Shown here: positions 6,697-15,578 of the stretch, one piece after another
Layout of the letters: each line of letters starts with the position of its first letter
Position numbering within the stretch: position 1 is the stretch's first letter
NCBI GenBank assembly: GCA_964429695.1
Contig: CAYSCS010000088.1
Span: forward strand, 1 to 48,961
Reading direction: 5' to 3'
DNA: 48,961 nucleotides
From: CAYSCS01 sp964429695
Lineage (GTDB): Bacteria; Acidobacteriota; Aminicenantia; Aminicenantales; Aminicenantaceae
Notes under the pieces: model-generated
The model's input: the letters and a program-made list of their open reading frames with translations, nothing else
What the model was told of the DNA's origin: nothing
Database searches by the model: none
Program-made: the position numbers and the translations under genes

Positions 6697-9033
6697 GTGC
6701 TACGCTATTTTGACCGTTACCTCCTAAAAGAAATATTCCCTCCATTTTTCATAGGTTTACTTGTTTCTTCTTTTGTCCTTTTGATGAACCAAATTCTTCT
6801 TCTTTCAGATTTATTCATCTCCAAAGGAGTAACTTTTCAAGCTACACTAAGAATCCTTATTTATCTCCTTCCCTCTGTGCTTGCCTTCACCATTCCCATG
6901 GCAGTGCTGATGGGTTTTTTAGGAGGCTTGAGTCGTCTTTCTTCTGATTCTGAAATAATGGCTTTCAAGACTCTGGGAATAAGCTCCAAGAGACTCCTCC
7001 TCCCCATTCTCTATTTCTCTTTTTTAGGATGGGTTTTAAGCTCATTTCTTGCCTTTTATTTAGCCCCTCGTTCGAATCACAAATGGGTACAAACTATTTA
7101 TGATTTCGTGTTGACGAAGGTGAAACTAGAAATAAAACCGAGGGAATTTGATGAAAGCATCCCCGGCGCTGTCATCTACATCCAGGATATTAATGAAGAA
7201 GAATGGCAAAATGCTTTCATTTATTTCTCATATCCTCAAGATGAACCCCGAGTTATTCTGGCGAAGAAGGGGAGATTGAAATTTTACCCTGAGATGAAGA
7301 GAGCTACTCTTGAGCTAAGAAACGGAACCATCCACTCTTATCCCCTCTCGGAGAGGGAAAAGTATAGGGTAACAACCTTCAGGCAGCTTGAAGAAGAAAT
7401 TGATGTGGAAGGTTTTTTCTCTTCATTTTCTCACAAGAAAAGGGTAAGAGAAAAAGATATAAAAGAGCTTTTTTCAAGCATCGCAGTCATCAGAGGTGAA
7501 ATGGATAAATTTGATCAACAAAGGAAAGATTCAGTAATTCTCTGGCAGAAAAGGAGAGAATATATTTCACACTGGATAGAAGTTCATAAAAAGTTTGCTC
7601 TTCCCTTTGCCTGTTTCATCTTCGCTTTCTTGAGCTTGCCTCTTGGGGCATTCACGACTAAGGGAGGGAGAACAAGTGGGTTTACCATAAGCATAGGGAT
7701 CATCCTCCTCTATTACATACTCATCACTGCAGGAGAAAAGCTAGCCATGGATGCTAAGGTTTCACCCGCAATGGGGATGTGGGGTCCAAATATCCTTCTT
7801 TTGGTAGGAGGAGTTTACCTTTTCGTCAAGTCTTTTAAAGAGGCTCCCTTTTTTTCTGGTTTAATCATCTTTTTGAAAAAGGGAGCAGGCCTTTCTTTCT
7901 TCAAAATAAGAAAGTTTTCAGAGCGATTTCCTCGAATTTCATTTCGCTTCCCCAATATTCTCGATCGCTATCTGATTAGGAAATATTTTTTCATCTATTG
8001 CCTTGTCTTCTTTAGCTTATTAGCGATTTTTATAATCGTTACTTTTTTTGAGAGAATAGATAATATCTATGAACATAAGAAATCCATAATCCTTCTTCTG
8101 AATTTCATTCGTTTCAGTATTCCGGAATTTCTACTCAGCTTAATTCCTCTTTCTGCTTTGACCACAACTCTTCTTTGCCTAGGACTTTTAACCAAATCAA
8201 ACGAAATTACAGCCATGAAAGCATGCGGGATAAGCATTTATAGAATAGTTTTTCCGCTAATCCTTATTGCCTGTTTCCTAAGTTTTGTTTCCTTCTATGT
8301 TCAAGAGAATATTCTTCCTTCTTCAAACAAGAAAGCTGAAGAAATATGGAACGAAATAAACGACCTCCCTCCTCGAAGCTCAAGCCACTTAGATCGGCGC
8401 TGGGTCCTGGGAAAGGAAGGACAAAGAATTTATTATTATCGCTATTTCGAGCCTGAGAAATCTGTCTTCAGCAATCTCTCAATCTTTGAAATTGATATTC
8501 AAACCTGGAGAATTAAAAGAAGAATCTATGCAGAACGCGGGTTATTGAAAGAGGCGAGGATTATCTTAAAGAACTGTTGGTCAAGAGATTTTGAGGGAGA
8601 GAATCCCATAAGCTTCGAGAAGAAAGAGGAGATGAGCTTGTCTACAATAGAGGACAGGAGATATTTTTTGAAAGAATGGAAAGAGCCAAATCAAATGACT
8701 TTCTTTGAGCTTTCTCGCTACCTCGATGAAATTGAAGCAAGAGGATTTGAGACGAAGAAGTTTAGGGTGGATTTGAATCTAAAATTATCTTTTCCCCTTG
8801 CTGGTCTAATCATGACCCTTCTTGCCCTGCCCTTTGCCTTCAAGATGGGAAAGAAGGGGACTCTGGTGGGGATTGGAACCAGTCTTTTACTTGCAATCAT
8901 TTACTGGAGTGCAATAGGAATCTTTAAGAACCTTGGATATGTTGGTTATTTGAGCCCTTTTTTTGCCTCTTGGAGTCCCGCTTTTCTCTTCGGGCTCTTC
9001 TCCCTGATTCTGATTCTCAAAGTAAGGACTTGA
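6697..9033 (+). CDS. LptF-LptG fusion permease (LPS export)
   Basis: A 778-residue protein made of two complete YjgP/YjgQ permease domains in one chain. Domain 1 (about 1-385) begins YFDRYLLKEIFPPF, with membrane segments near 15-35, 50-75 and 98-120, a periplasmic beta-rich part (about 125-270) and C-terminal helices (about 300-385). Domain 2 starts near 420 with NILDRYLIRKYFFIY and repeats the plan to the end. LptF and LptG normally form a heterodimer with the LptB ATPase to extract LPS from the inner membrane; here both halves are covalently joined. No lptB, lptC or lptA is in the window. The GTG start has no SD and follows an extended -10, so it is probably leaderless. The gene ends 11 nt from the convergent nuclease-family gene. 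Confidence 0.9.
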   Translation: MLRYFDRYLLKEIFPPFFIGLLVSSFVLLMNQILLLSDLFISKGVTFQATLRILIYLLPSVLAFTIPMAVLMGFLGGLSRLSSDSEIMAFKTLGISSKRLLLPILYFSFLGWVLSSFLAFYLAPRSNHKWVQTIYDFVLTKVKLEIKPREFDESIPGAVIYIQDINEEEWQNAFIYFSYPQDEPRVILAKKGRLKFYPEMKRATLELRNGTIHSYPLSEREKYRVTTFRQLEEEIDVEGFFSSFSHKKRVREKDIKELFSSIAVIRGEMDKFDQQRKDSVILWQKRREYISHWIEVHKKFALPFACFIFAFLSLPLGAFTTKGGRTSGFTISIGIILLYYILITAGEKLAMDAKVSPAMGMWGPNILLLVGGVYLFVKSFKEAPFFSGLIIFLKKGAGLSFFKIRKFSERFPRISFRFPNILDRYLIRKYFFIYCLVFFSLLAIFIIVTFFERIDNIYEHKKSIILLLNFIRFSIPEFLLSLIPLSALTTTLLCLGLLTKSNEITAMKACGISIYRIVFPLILIACFLSFVSFYVQENILPSSNKKAEEIWNEINDLPPRSSSHLDRRWVLGKEGQRIYYYRYFEPEKSVFSNLSIFEIDIQTWRIKRRIYAERGLLKEARIILKNCWSRDFEGENPISFEKKEEMSLSTIEDRRYFLKEWKEPNQMTFFELSRYLDEIEARGFETKKFRVDLNLKLSFPLAGLIMTLLALPFAFKMGKKGTLVGIGTSLLLAIIYWSAIGIFKNLGYVGYLSPFFASWSPAFLFGLFSLILILKVRT

Positions 9034-9046
9034 AGCAAGCCTTTTT
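9026..9046 (+). terminator. Short intrinsic terminator after lptFG
   Basis: GG-A-CTTG (9026-9032) pairs with CAAG-CC (9036-9041) around AAG, followed by TTTTT (9042-9046). The TGA stop of lptFG lies inside the stem. The stem is only six pairs with one bulge, so strength is uncertain. Confidence 0.5.
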
Positions 9047-9530
9047 ACATCTTATACTTTCCGAAATCCTCTGGCTTAAGGCCCTCAAGCCATTTTCTTA
9101 ATTTTTCTGAATCTTCAAGATTTTCTTCAAACCTCAGACTGTGAGCCTTTTTGATCACTTCTTCTTCCACAAAAATGGGAGCATCCATTCGTAAGGCAAG
9201 GGCTATGGCATCAGAAGGTCGGGAGTCGATGATCGCAATCTGGTCTTCCCATTTACAGTAGATCAGGGCATAGAAAGTGTTATCTCTGACATCATTGACG
9301 ACAATTTTCTCCACAGTGATGTTTAATTTGTCTAAGAAGTTTTTGAGGAGATCATGAGTCATTGGACGAGGGGTAACTATGTTTTCTATTTTAAGAGCGA
9401 TGGCATTGGCTTCAAACACTCCTATCCAGATAGGAAGTATTTGTTGTGTCTTTGGTTCTTCAAGGACAACTATAGGCATTTTAGATATTGGGTCAACCAC
9501 CAATCCCTTGATTTTCATTTCAATTTCCAT
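9045..9530 (-). CDS. Bifunctional nuclease (BFN/DUF151) family protein
   Basis: A 161-residue protein with the DUF151 fold: the pattern GLVVDPISKMPIVVLEE (9-25), then LPIWIGVFEANAIALKIE (32-49), RPMTHDLL (55-62), and SRPSDAIALALRMDAPIFVEEEV (102-124). The plant founder has DNase/RNase activity, and bacterial members occur widely with little functional work. A C-terminal charged extension of about 35 residues follows the domain. The start is well set by GAGGAGAAAG just upstream. A good promoter (TTGACA N17 TATATT) precedes it. It is transcribed towards lptFG. Confidence 0.85.
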   Translation of the reverse strand: MEIEMKIKGLVVDPISKMPIVVLEEPKTQQILPIWIGVFEANAIALKIENIVTPRPMTHDLLKNFLDKLNITVEKIVVNDVRDNTFYALIYCKWEDQIAIIDSRPSDAIALALRMDAPIFVEEEVIKKAHSLRFEENLEDSEKLRKWLEGLKPEDFGKYKM

Positions 9531-9557
9531 GACTTTCTCCTCATTCCTTATGAACTT

Positions 9558-9586
9558 AATATAAGATGAGAGGAAGCAGTTGTCAA
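9558..9586 (-). promoter_or_regulatory. Sigma70-like promoter of the BFN-family gene
   Basis: On the minus strand TTGACA (9586-9581), 17-nt spacer, TATATT (9563-9558). The transcript start would be about 20 nt before the SD-led ATG at 9530. Confidence 0.8.
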
Positions 9587-9947
9587 GAAAGCCGCTCCTC
9601 TCCAGATGGGCATTTTTCCCTACTCATGCTTTCTCTTGAGTTAGAAAAGATGAAGATGTCTTCCTCTCTCCTTTTACTTTTACTCTAGAAATAGAGATTT
9701 TCTGAGGAGAATGCCTTCTTTTCTTGAAGTGATAATATCCATTTAGAATCACCTCTTTCTCAAGGCTTAAGAAATTGAAAAGTTTAAAAAAGGTTCAAGA
9801 TGAGATTCTCAAGATTTTAAATAAACTCAAGGATAACACTCTTCCCAGGACAAAAGGATGGTGTATGTTAGCATGCTTCAGAAATTCTTTTTAATTCCGA
9901 TTCCGAATTAAACTTTGAAGAGGACAGAAAAAAGAAATCTTTTTTGC
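9587..9947. other. Intergenic region between the BFN gene and EndoQ
   Basis: No supported gene. The one structured element is an 8-bp inverted repeat, TTTAATTC (9890-9897) and GAATTAAA (9905-9912) with a 7-nt loop, 36 nt beyond the EndoQ stop. It lacks a following U-tract on either strand, so it is not a clear terminator; it could be a transcript-end hairpin or an operator. Confidence 0.4.
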
Positions 9948-11237
9948 TCAGAAAAGCTTTAACTGTGCCTGAGTTTCTTCTTTGAAATTTTTCTCAAAAA
10001 GGCTTATTTTTCCATAAAACCCATCGTGACCTGGGACAATTTTTACCTCCCCCCTTCTCATTCTCTGGATTCCAATTCCCACTTTCTCAGAGGAAAAAGA
10101 GATCAATTCTTCAATTGAAGCTTCAGTAAGTATTTTTTGTTCATCTCCAAACTCTTGAATTAATCGAAAATAAATTTCCCACACGCTTCGGCATTCAGGT
10201 GTCTTCTCAATGGCTTCAGCAATTATTTCGTTAAGAGGGATGAGGTTTTTGAAGGGAATTCTACCTTGAGGGACTTCATCCTCTTCTCTGTCAGCCAGTT
10301 CTTCCACTCTATGCATCACCCCGACCGTCAATCTCCTTCCGCACTTCGGGCAGAGATACCCTCTTCGTTTGGTCTCCTTGGGAGAGAAAATGACTCCACA
10401 TTTTCTATGCCCATCATAGTGATATTTTCCCTCTTCAGGAAAAAATTCGATCGTATACAGGAATTTCTTAGGGTCTTTTGTTTTAAGAGCTTCAACTAGG
10501 CCCTTATAGCTAAACTCAGTGTCGAAGACATTTGCTTCCCTTCCAATCCTGGATGGGGAATGGGCATCAGAATTCGAGACAAGGGCATATTTATCGAGAG
10601 AGGAAAGGCGCCAGTTCATTTTAGGGTCAGAAGATAGCCCGGTCTCCATGGCAAAAATAAAAGGAGTCATCTCCTCGAAGCACTCTTCAACCGAGTCAAA
10701 TCCCGAGTTTGCGCCGAATAGGGAAAACCATGGAGTCCAGATGTGCGAGGGAATTATGGTACACTCTGGACATGATTCAGAGACTATTTTGACGAATGTC
10801 TTGGCATCCATTCCTAATACAGGACGGCCATCAGAGCGGAGATTTCCTAAATTAGAGAGCTTTCTGTTTATCCTATCCACAGATTCTAAGTCTGGAGCGA
10901 GGAGAAGGAGGTGAATTTTTCTAACCTTGCCTTTCTTAGAGTAAATGAAGCTTATTTCTGTGGAAAGGATAAAGGAGACGTCTTCTGGCAGCAAAGGAAT
11001 TGATTTCAGGTATTCATTTGCAGAGGGTAGGATATTTTTTAATTTGAAGAAACCGTTCCCTGTTGGCTCTAATTTATTTTTGATGAGGAAGAGCCATTCG
11101 GGATGTGTGAAATCACCTGTTGCCAAAAGGCGAATGCCTTTTACTTTCGCCCAGTAGGCAAGTGTGTCAAGGGTCATCTCTCGAGAAGTAGCTCTTGAAA
11201 ATTTGGAGTGAAGATGAAGGTCAGCAACGAATTTCAT
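9948..11237 (-). CDS. Endonuclease Q (EndoQ), PHP-domain DNA repair endonuclease
   Basis: A 429-residue protein. The N-terminal PHP domain has DLHLHS (6-11), GDFTH (41-45), E94, H110, H165 and SDAH (223-226) as metal ligands. A zinc-binding element follows, with H277/C280 and C296-x2-C299, then the EndoQ signature GVMHRVEELADRE (306-318) and a C-terminal helical part. EndoQ, first described in Thermococcales and found in a few bacteria, nicks 5' of hypoxanthine, uracil, xanthine or abasic sites. The last five residues, QLKLF (425-429), fit the bacterial beta-clamp-binding consensus QL(S/D)LF; the archaeal enzyme instead uses PCNA. No SD precedes the ATG, so it may be leaderless, although I see no strong -10 box. 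Identity is well supported; clamp binding is inference. Confidence 0.9.
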   Translation of the reverse strand: MKFVADLHLHSKFSRATSREMTLDTLAYWAKVKGIRLLATGDFTHPEWLFLIKNKLEPTGNGFFKLKNILPSANEYLKSIPLLPEDVSFILSTEISFIYSKKGKVRKIHLLLLAPDLESVDRINRKLSNLGNLRSDGRPVLGMDAKTFVKIVSESCPECTIIPSHIWTPWFSLFGANSGFDSVEECFEEMTPFIFAMETGLSSDPKMNWRLSSLDKYALVSNSDAHSPSRIGREANVFDTEFSYKGLVEALKTKDPKKFLYTIEFFPEEGKYHYDGHRKCGVIFSPKETKRRGYLCPKCGRRLTVGVMHRVEELADREEDEVPQGRIPFKNLIPLNEIIAEAIEKTPECRSVWEIYFRLIQEFGDEQKILTEASIEELISFSSEKVGIGIQRMRRGEVKIVPGHDGFYGKISLFEKNFKEETQAQLKLF

Positions 11238-11446
11238 TAAGATAGTAAAGTTTAATAAAGAAAGATTTAATTTTCAATAGAAAACATGCCTCTTTATAAA
11301 ACTATGATTAGACTATCTTCTTTTGAGAAGAATCCTCTTCTTGGTTCCCATTCTAAAGAAAGGAGTTTAAATTTTTATTTTGCTTTCCTAAATTTTTTGT
11401 CTTGAGTTATGTTTTTATTTTTTCAAGGAAGATTTTCTTTTAAAAT

Positions 11447-12496
11447 TCATCTAACCTCAAAGTCTACACTCTTTTCCGAAGATTTCCCCGAGACGTTGTC
11501 TTTGATTTTTATAATTAGGGAGTAGTTTCCCTGCTCGATGTTTCTCGTTTCTCTTCTTTCCTCTTGCTCTTCAGTTTTTATGAGCACTGTTCTTTTCAAG
11601 GGAAGGGGCTGGCTGATGAGAGGGGTTTCATAGTGAGCTGTTTGGTATTGGATTACTTTTTCTTCTCCCTTGTGAACTTCATAATTTATTTCGATATCAT
11701 TCCTTCCTTCTGTGTTTGGCTGCACTCCATAAATGAAGAAGAAAATATCCAGATTATCGCCGCTAGAAAATATGTTGTTTATCACCGGCTCTATCTCGAG
11801 AATAGAATAGGTAAAATATCCTCTGTGAATTGTGGCTGTAGTTTCAGGTGAATCCATCTTCTTGAAACTGCGCACAAAAAAGATGGGCGTAGTTTCTATT
11901 TTTTCTGTAGATGAGAGGAAATTGGGGAGAGTAAATTCAAAATATTGAGTGCCAATCTTATCTAGATTCAAAGAGGCAATGGCCATGGAGAGAAGATAAT
12001 TCCCTGGAGGGAGAGGATAGGCTGTAAAGTAGATTTCTTCTTTCTCGGGGTCATATGAAGAGCTTTCAAGCTCTAGATTGAGGGGTATATATACTTCCTG
12101 GATAATCTCGTGAGGCATGTTATCTTCCATCCTGTTAAATTGAAGAAATACGTGAGCATTTACACTCAGCAATCCTTCTTTACCTGAATGAGAAGCCCCT
12201 TCTTTTTTGCCCGCAGGGGCGAAGCCTAGGTCCTTATTTTTAACATTGAAGAGGAAAACTGTATGGATATTTTCTCTTGCAGGAAGATAGATATGGCTCA
12301 AAATAGTGAAGGGGATATTGAGTAGAGGTTCTCTTTTCTTTATCCCTTCCTTGAAAATTTCCTTTATTTCCTTGGGAATGATGATTGTCTCTCGGCCTTT
12401 TTGGTTCTCTTGAGCTTGATCAGCGGAATAGAGAGAAAGAATTCCGCTGATAAAGATCATCAAGAACAAGGTTGAAATTGAATTTCGGTTTTTCAT
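11447..12496 (-). CDS. Secreted protein of unknown function
   Basis: A 349-residue protein not assigned to a family. A signal peptide covers about residues 1-25 (basic MKNRN, then a hydrophobic stretch ending near LYSADQ). The rest is predicted mostly beta and rich in charged residues. The C-terminal ~90 residues look like an Ig-like strand pattern ending in NYSLIIKIKDNVSGKSSEK and a terminal DFEVR, as in extracytoplasmic beta-sandwich domains. The start at 12496 is chosen because GGGGAGG precedes it and it opens the signal peptide; an in-frame ATG at 12523 would add nine residues and put the SD inside the gene. It stands between EndoQ and mltG on the same strand with 150-210 nt gaps, so probably its own unit. 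Confidence 0.7.
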   Translation of the reverse strand: MKNRNSISTLFLMIFISGILSLYSADQAQENQKGRETIIIPKEIKEIFKEGIKKREPLLNIPFTILSHIYLPARENIHTVFLFNVKNKDLGFAPAGKKEGASHSGKEGLLSVNAHVFLQFNRMEDNMPHEIIQEVYIPLNLELESSSYDPEKEEIYFTAYPLPPGNYLLSMAIASLNLDKIGTQYFEFTLPNFLSSTEKIETTPIFFVRSFKKMDSPETTATIHRGYFTYSILEIEPVINNIFSSGDNLDIFFFIYGVQPNTEGRNDIEINYEVHKGEEKVIQYQTAHYETPLISQPLPLKRTVLIKTEEQEERRETRNIEQGNYSLIIKIKDNVSGKSSEKSVDFEVR

Positions 12497-12651
12497 GATT
12501 TTCCTCCCCTCTAGATTAATCAATCTTTATTTTTTTCAAATTTAAGTATTAATATAATAGAAAAGCATGTTTTTTTCTATTCACGTTTTCTTCTTTTCAT
12601 TCAAGAGAGATTAATTCTCGTTTTAGAAAAATTTTATGGAGCAGATTAAAA

Positions 12652-13683
12652 TTAATTTCCTTTCGAAAGAGAAAACCTTTTCTGATACTTCTGGACAGCC
12701 CTCTGATGCTCAGGATAGGTCTGGCTAAAGTGATGGCTTCCGTCGTTTTTCGAGACGAAGTAGAGATATTGTTCGTTTGAAGGGAAGAGTGCTGCCTGAA
12801 GAGAATCACGGCCTGGATTACAGATAGGGCTGGGAGGAAGACCGGGATAAATATATGTATTATAAGGATTATCAAGGCTCAAGTCTTTCTTTTTCAGGCC
12901 GTTACTATTTTTGTATTTTCCTTCTTTTTTTAAAAAATAAATTATTGTCGGGTCACAATCGAGTTTCATTCCTCTTCTCAACCTGTTGTGGAAGACAGAA
13001 GATATGAGTTTTTTTTCTTCAGGGAGAGAAGTTTCTTTCTCAATAAGAGAGGCAAGAGTCACAATTTCTCTCGTGGTCATTCTCAATTCAGAAGTCCTTC
13101 TTCTTGAATCCTCATTAAACACAGTTTTAAACTGAGAGACCATCATGGAGGCAAACTCAAAAGCAGAAATTCCCTTGGGCACGAAATAGGTGTCTGGAAA
13201 CAGGTATCCTTCGAGGTCTAGAGCATCGGTGTCTAGGGACGAGATGAGCTGTGTTTGAAGAGTCGCCTCCAGAAATTCCTCTTTCTTGAAAAAATTCATG
13301 GATTCTAGAAGCTCGGCGATTTCTCCTCTTGTGAGCCCTTCAGGTATGACTAAAGGATGAAGGTAAACCTTTCCTTCAATTAACTTGTTGAGGAAATCTT
13401 TTAGAGAAAGGGGGAGAATGAATTCATATTCTCCTGCCTTAAGGCTTTCCCTAGGATAAAGAAGTTTATATGCGAGAAGAAAAACCAATCTTTTTCTAAT
13501 GATTCCCTTCTCTTTAAGAGTCATGGCTATTTTTTGGACGCTTTCTCCTCTTTGAATTTCAACAAGGAGCTTTTTTGGTAAAACCTTAAGGGGAGCATTC
13601 AGTTCCAAATGGAACCAGGAAACAAGTACAAGAAGGAAGAAAAGAGAGGAAATCAGAATCTTTTTGACTATTTTACCCGTCAT
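12652..13683 (-). CDS. mltG: Endolytic murein transglycosylase MltG
   Basis: A 343-residue, single-pass inner-membrane lytic transglycosylase that cuts nascent glycan strands to set their length. TM anchor about 8-27. LysM-like region 38-110. YceG/MltG catalytic domain with LEGYLFPDTY (157-166), ASLIEKET (211-218; E215 matches the catalytic Glu of E. coli MltG) and the YNTY..PGLPPSPI.NPG segment, then DGSHHFSQT near the end. Length and motifs are normal. The start overlaps the ruvX 3' end by 11 nt, so it is translated from the same transcript. Confidence 0.95.
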   Translation of the reverse strand: MTGKIVKKILISSLFFLLVLVSWFHLELNAPLKVLPKKLLVEIQRGESVQKIAMTLKEKGIIRKRLVFLLAYKLLYPRESLKAGEYEFILPLSLKDFLNKLIEGKVYLHPLVIPEGLTRGEIAELLESMNFFKKEEFLEATLQTQLISSLDTDALDLEGYLFPDTYFVPKGISAFEFASMMVSQFKTVFNEDSRRRTSELRMTTREIVTLASLIEKETSLPEEKKLISSVFHNRLRRGMKLDCDPTIIYFLKKEGKYKNSNGLKKKDLSLDNPYNTYIYPGLPPSPICNPGRDSLQAALFPSNEQYLYFVSKNDGSHHFSQTYPEHQRAVQKYQKRFSLSKGN

Positions 13684-14101
13684 TTTGTTTCAAGCGTCTG
13701 CTCTCAAGATAACAGGAAAGGATAAGGGCAGCTGAGACTTGGTCTTTGAACCTTTTCTTTTTGCTTGCCATTCCTTTTTCCTCTCCGAGCACCTGCAGAG
13801 CTTGTCGTGTGGTCAGTCTCTCATCCCAGAAAACTACAGGAAGCTTAAGAGTTTTTTCGAGCCATGAAGCGAATTTCTTAGTCTTTTCGACTCTTGTTCC
13901 TTGAGTCCCGTCCATTCTTAGGGGTAGACCGATTACAATTTCTCCTATTTCATACTGCTGGACAAGATTTTTGAAATATATGGCATCCTTTTTTTGTCCT
14001 CGGACATGATAGCATCCAAGCGCTTGAGCAGTTAGGAGAAGTTTATCGCTTATGGCAATTCCGATTCGCCTGTCGCCAAAATCAAGGCCGAGGATTCTCA
14101 T
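13673..14101 (-). CDS. ruvX: RuvX/YqgF family Holliday-junction resolvase-like protein
   Basis: A 142-residue RNase H-fold protein. Landmarks: GLDFGDRRIGIAISD (5-19, with catalytic Asp7), IVIGLPLRMDGTQG (55-69) and WDERLTTRQA (92-101), with a final Asp in KDQVSAALIL (119-128). The family acts in 16S rRNA 5'-end maturation in E. coli and can resolve Holliday junctions in vitro. It overlaps ddl by 4 nt (ATGA) and mltG by 11 nt in the same operon. Confidence 0.92.
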   Translation of the reverse strand: MRILGLDFGDRRIGIAISDKLLLTAQALGCYHVRGQKKDAIYFKNLVQQYEIGEIVIGLPLRMDGTQGTRVEKTKKFASWLEKTLKLPVVFWDERLTTRQALQVLGEEKGMASKKKRFKDQVSAALILSCYLESRRLKQNDG

Positions 14102-15195
14102 GGGGTGAAATAGATGCCGTCCCTTTTCTTTTTCTTGTGTCTTTCAAGAGCAAGCTCGATTAACCTCTCAAGGAGCAGAGGATAGGAAAGACCGCTTACT
14201 TCCCAAAGTTTTGGGTACATGCTTATTTCAGTAAAACCAGGGATCGTGTTTACTTCGCTCAGGATTAGCCTTTCTGATTTTTCTTCCCAGAAAAAATCCA
14301 CCCTTGCCATTCCTGAGCAGTCAATGGCACGAAAAGCTTCCTTTGAGATTCTCTGGATTTCTCTGCAGATTGCTTCGGGCAGCTCAGCAGGAATCCTGAA
14401 AGAAGTCTTGTTATCAATGTATTTATCCCTATAATCGTAGAATTCTCGGGAGGGGATGAGTTCCCCGGGTAAAGAGGCGAGAGGCTCGTCGTTGCCCAAC
14501 ACGCTGCATTCAAGCTCCCTTCCTTTAATTCCTTCTTCAACAAGAATCTTCCTGTCATACAGAAACGCATTTTCGATAGCTGGCACAATCTCAGAATAAG
14601 ATTTTGCCTTTGATATTCCTATGCTTGAACCAAGGTTACAAGGCTTAATGAATAAGGGAAGAGGGAGTTCTTTTTTTATTTTTTCTAAAATTAGAGACCT
14701 CTCTTTCCTCCACTCAAATTCATAGAGAATTAGATGGTTGACTACAGGTAAATTTCTTTCTTTGAATATAATCTTTGCCATCGCCTTGTCCATGCCCAAA
14801 GAAGAGGCAAGAACTGTTGCCCCTACATATGGGACATCTGCCATCTCAAAAAGTCCTTGGATTGTTCCATCCTCCCCGTAAGGACCATGGAGAATAGGAA
14901 AGTAAACATCAGCCTCTATTTCTTGGGCCAGGTTGTTGTTTCTCCAAGGAAGAAAAAAGAAAAATTCCCCTTCGTTTAGGGATTGAAGAGGGAGAAGAGG
15001 AGATTCCACAATTCTCCACATTCCCTGTTTGTTGATGTATATAGAGGTGATCTCGAATTTATTTTTATCTAGGTTATTGAAAATTGATTTTGCTGAAAGA
15101 AGTGAGACTTCATGCTCTGCTGAACGACCACCAAAGAGAATTGCCAAATTCTTTTTTTTTTGACAGTGTTTTTCTTGAGGTGGATTTGTATTCAA
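14098..15195 (-). CDS. ddl: D-alanine--D-alanine ligase
   Basis: A 365-residue ATP-grasp ligase that makes D-Ala-D-Ala for peptidoglycan. Motifs: ILFGGRSAEHEVSLLSA (19-35), HGPYGEDGTIQGLFEM (109-124), a KPCNLGSSIGISKA nucleotide loop, EEGIKGRELECSVLG, and SEVNTIPGFTEISMYPKLW near the C-terminus. The start is a TTG at 15195 with GAAAGGAA upstream; the nearby ATG is out of frame. It sits in the HU-ddl-ruvX-mltG run, so two wall-synthesis genes are paired with ruvX. Substrate choice between D-Ala and D-lactate was not tested beyond this general match. Confidence 0.94.
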   Translation of the reverse strand: MNTNPPQEKHCQKKKNLAILFGGRSAEHEVSLLSAKSIFNNLDKNKFEITSIYINKQGMWRIVESPLLPLQSLNEGEFFFFLPWRNNNLAQEIEADVYFPILHGPYGEDGTIQGLFEMADVPYVGATVLASSLGMDKAMAKIIFKERNLPVVNHLILYEFEWRKERSLILEKIKKELPLPLFIKPCNLGSSIGISKAKSYSEIVPAIENAFLYDRKILVEEGIKGRELECSVLGNDEPLASLPGELIPSREFYDYRDKYIDNKTSFRIPAELPEAICREIQRISKEAFRAIDCSGMARVDFFWEEKSERLILSEVNTIPGFTEISMYPKLWEVSGLSYPLLLERLIELALERHKKKKRDGIYFTP

Positions 15196-15241
15196 AGTAG
15201 CATTCCTTTCTCTTTAAGAAAGATGAGTCCGAAATTCAAGC

Positions 15242-15511
15242 TTATACGGATTGTTTGAAACTCCTGCTTGGATTGAACTTAATTTTTTTCTTGCCGGGAA
15301 TAGAAATGGGCTCTCCTGTCTTAGGGTTTCTTCCTTTTCTTGCTTTTGTCTTCTTTACCTCAAAACTCCCAAACCCCGAAAATGTCACTCTTTTTCCATT
15401 TTTCAAGGATTCTTTGATTCCTTCAATTAATGAGCTGAATGCTTTTTCAGCCTGAAGAAGTGTGATCCCTGTATCTCGAGCCATCTTTGCTAAGATTTCT
15501 TTTTTGTTCAA
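15242..15511 (-). CDS. HU/IHF family nucleoid DNA-binding protein
   Basis: An 89-residue HU-type protein, normal family length: an N-terminal helical body (NKKEILAKMARDTGI) and the FSGFGSFEVKKTKARKGRNP segment leading to the DNA-bending arm with the GRNPKTGEPI signature. It compacts and bends DNA as a dimer. The start is set at TTG 15511, six nt after AGGAGG; a further upstream start would give a non-conserved 17-residue extension. TTGACA N17 TAACAT lies upstream, and the IS relic begins 17 nt beyond that. Whether it is HU or IHF cannot be decided from sequence. Confidence 0.92.
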   Translation of the reverse strand: MNKKEILAKMARDTGITLLQAEKAFSSLIEGIKESLKNGKRVTFSGFGSFEVKKTKARKGRNPKTGEPISIPGKKKIKFNPSRSFKQSV

Positions 15512-15533
15512 GATCAACCTCCTTTGTTTTTTT

Positions 15534-15562
15534 ATGTTATGAGGAAGGGAGGGTGTTGTCAA
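15534..15562 (-). promoter_or_regulatory. Sigma70-like promoter of the HU gene
   Basis: Minus strand: TTGACA (15562-15557), 17-nt spacer, TAACAT (15539-15534). The inner repeat of the IS relic starts at 15579, so insertion left this promoter intact. Confidence 0.8.
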
Positions 15563-15578
15563 GCGAGGGAAGTACTTG

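Noticed and set aside
6690..6702. AAAAGAGTGCTA resembles the right half of CIRCE before lptFG
   Set aside because: No left half is present nearby; the start codon itself makes part of the match, so it is probably chance.
9890..9912. Inverted repeat as terminator for EndoQ
   Set aside because: The 8-bp stem has no U-tract downstream on either strand; kept only as a structure note.
10519..10914. 131-codon ORF antisense to EndoQ
   Set aside because: The sense frame has a full EndoQ protein; the antisense frame resembles no family.
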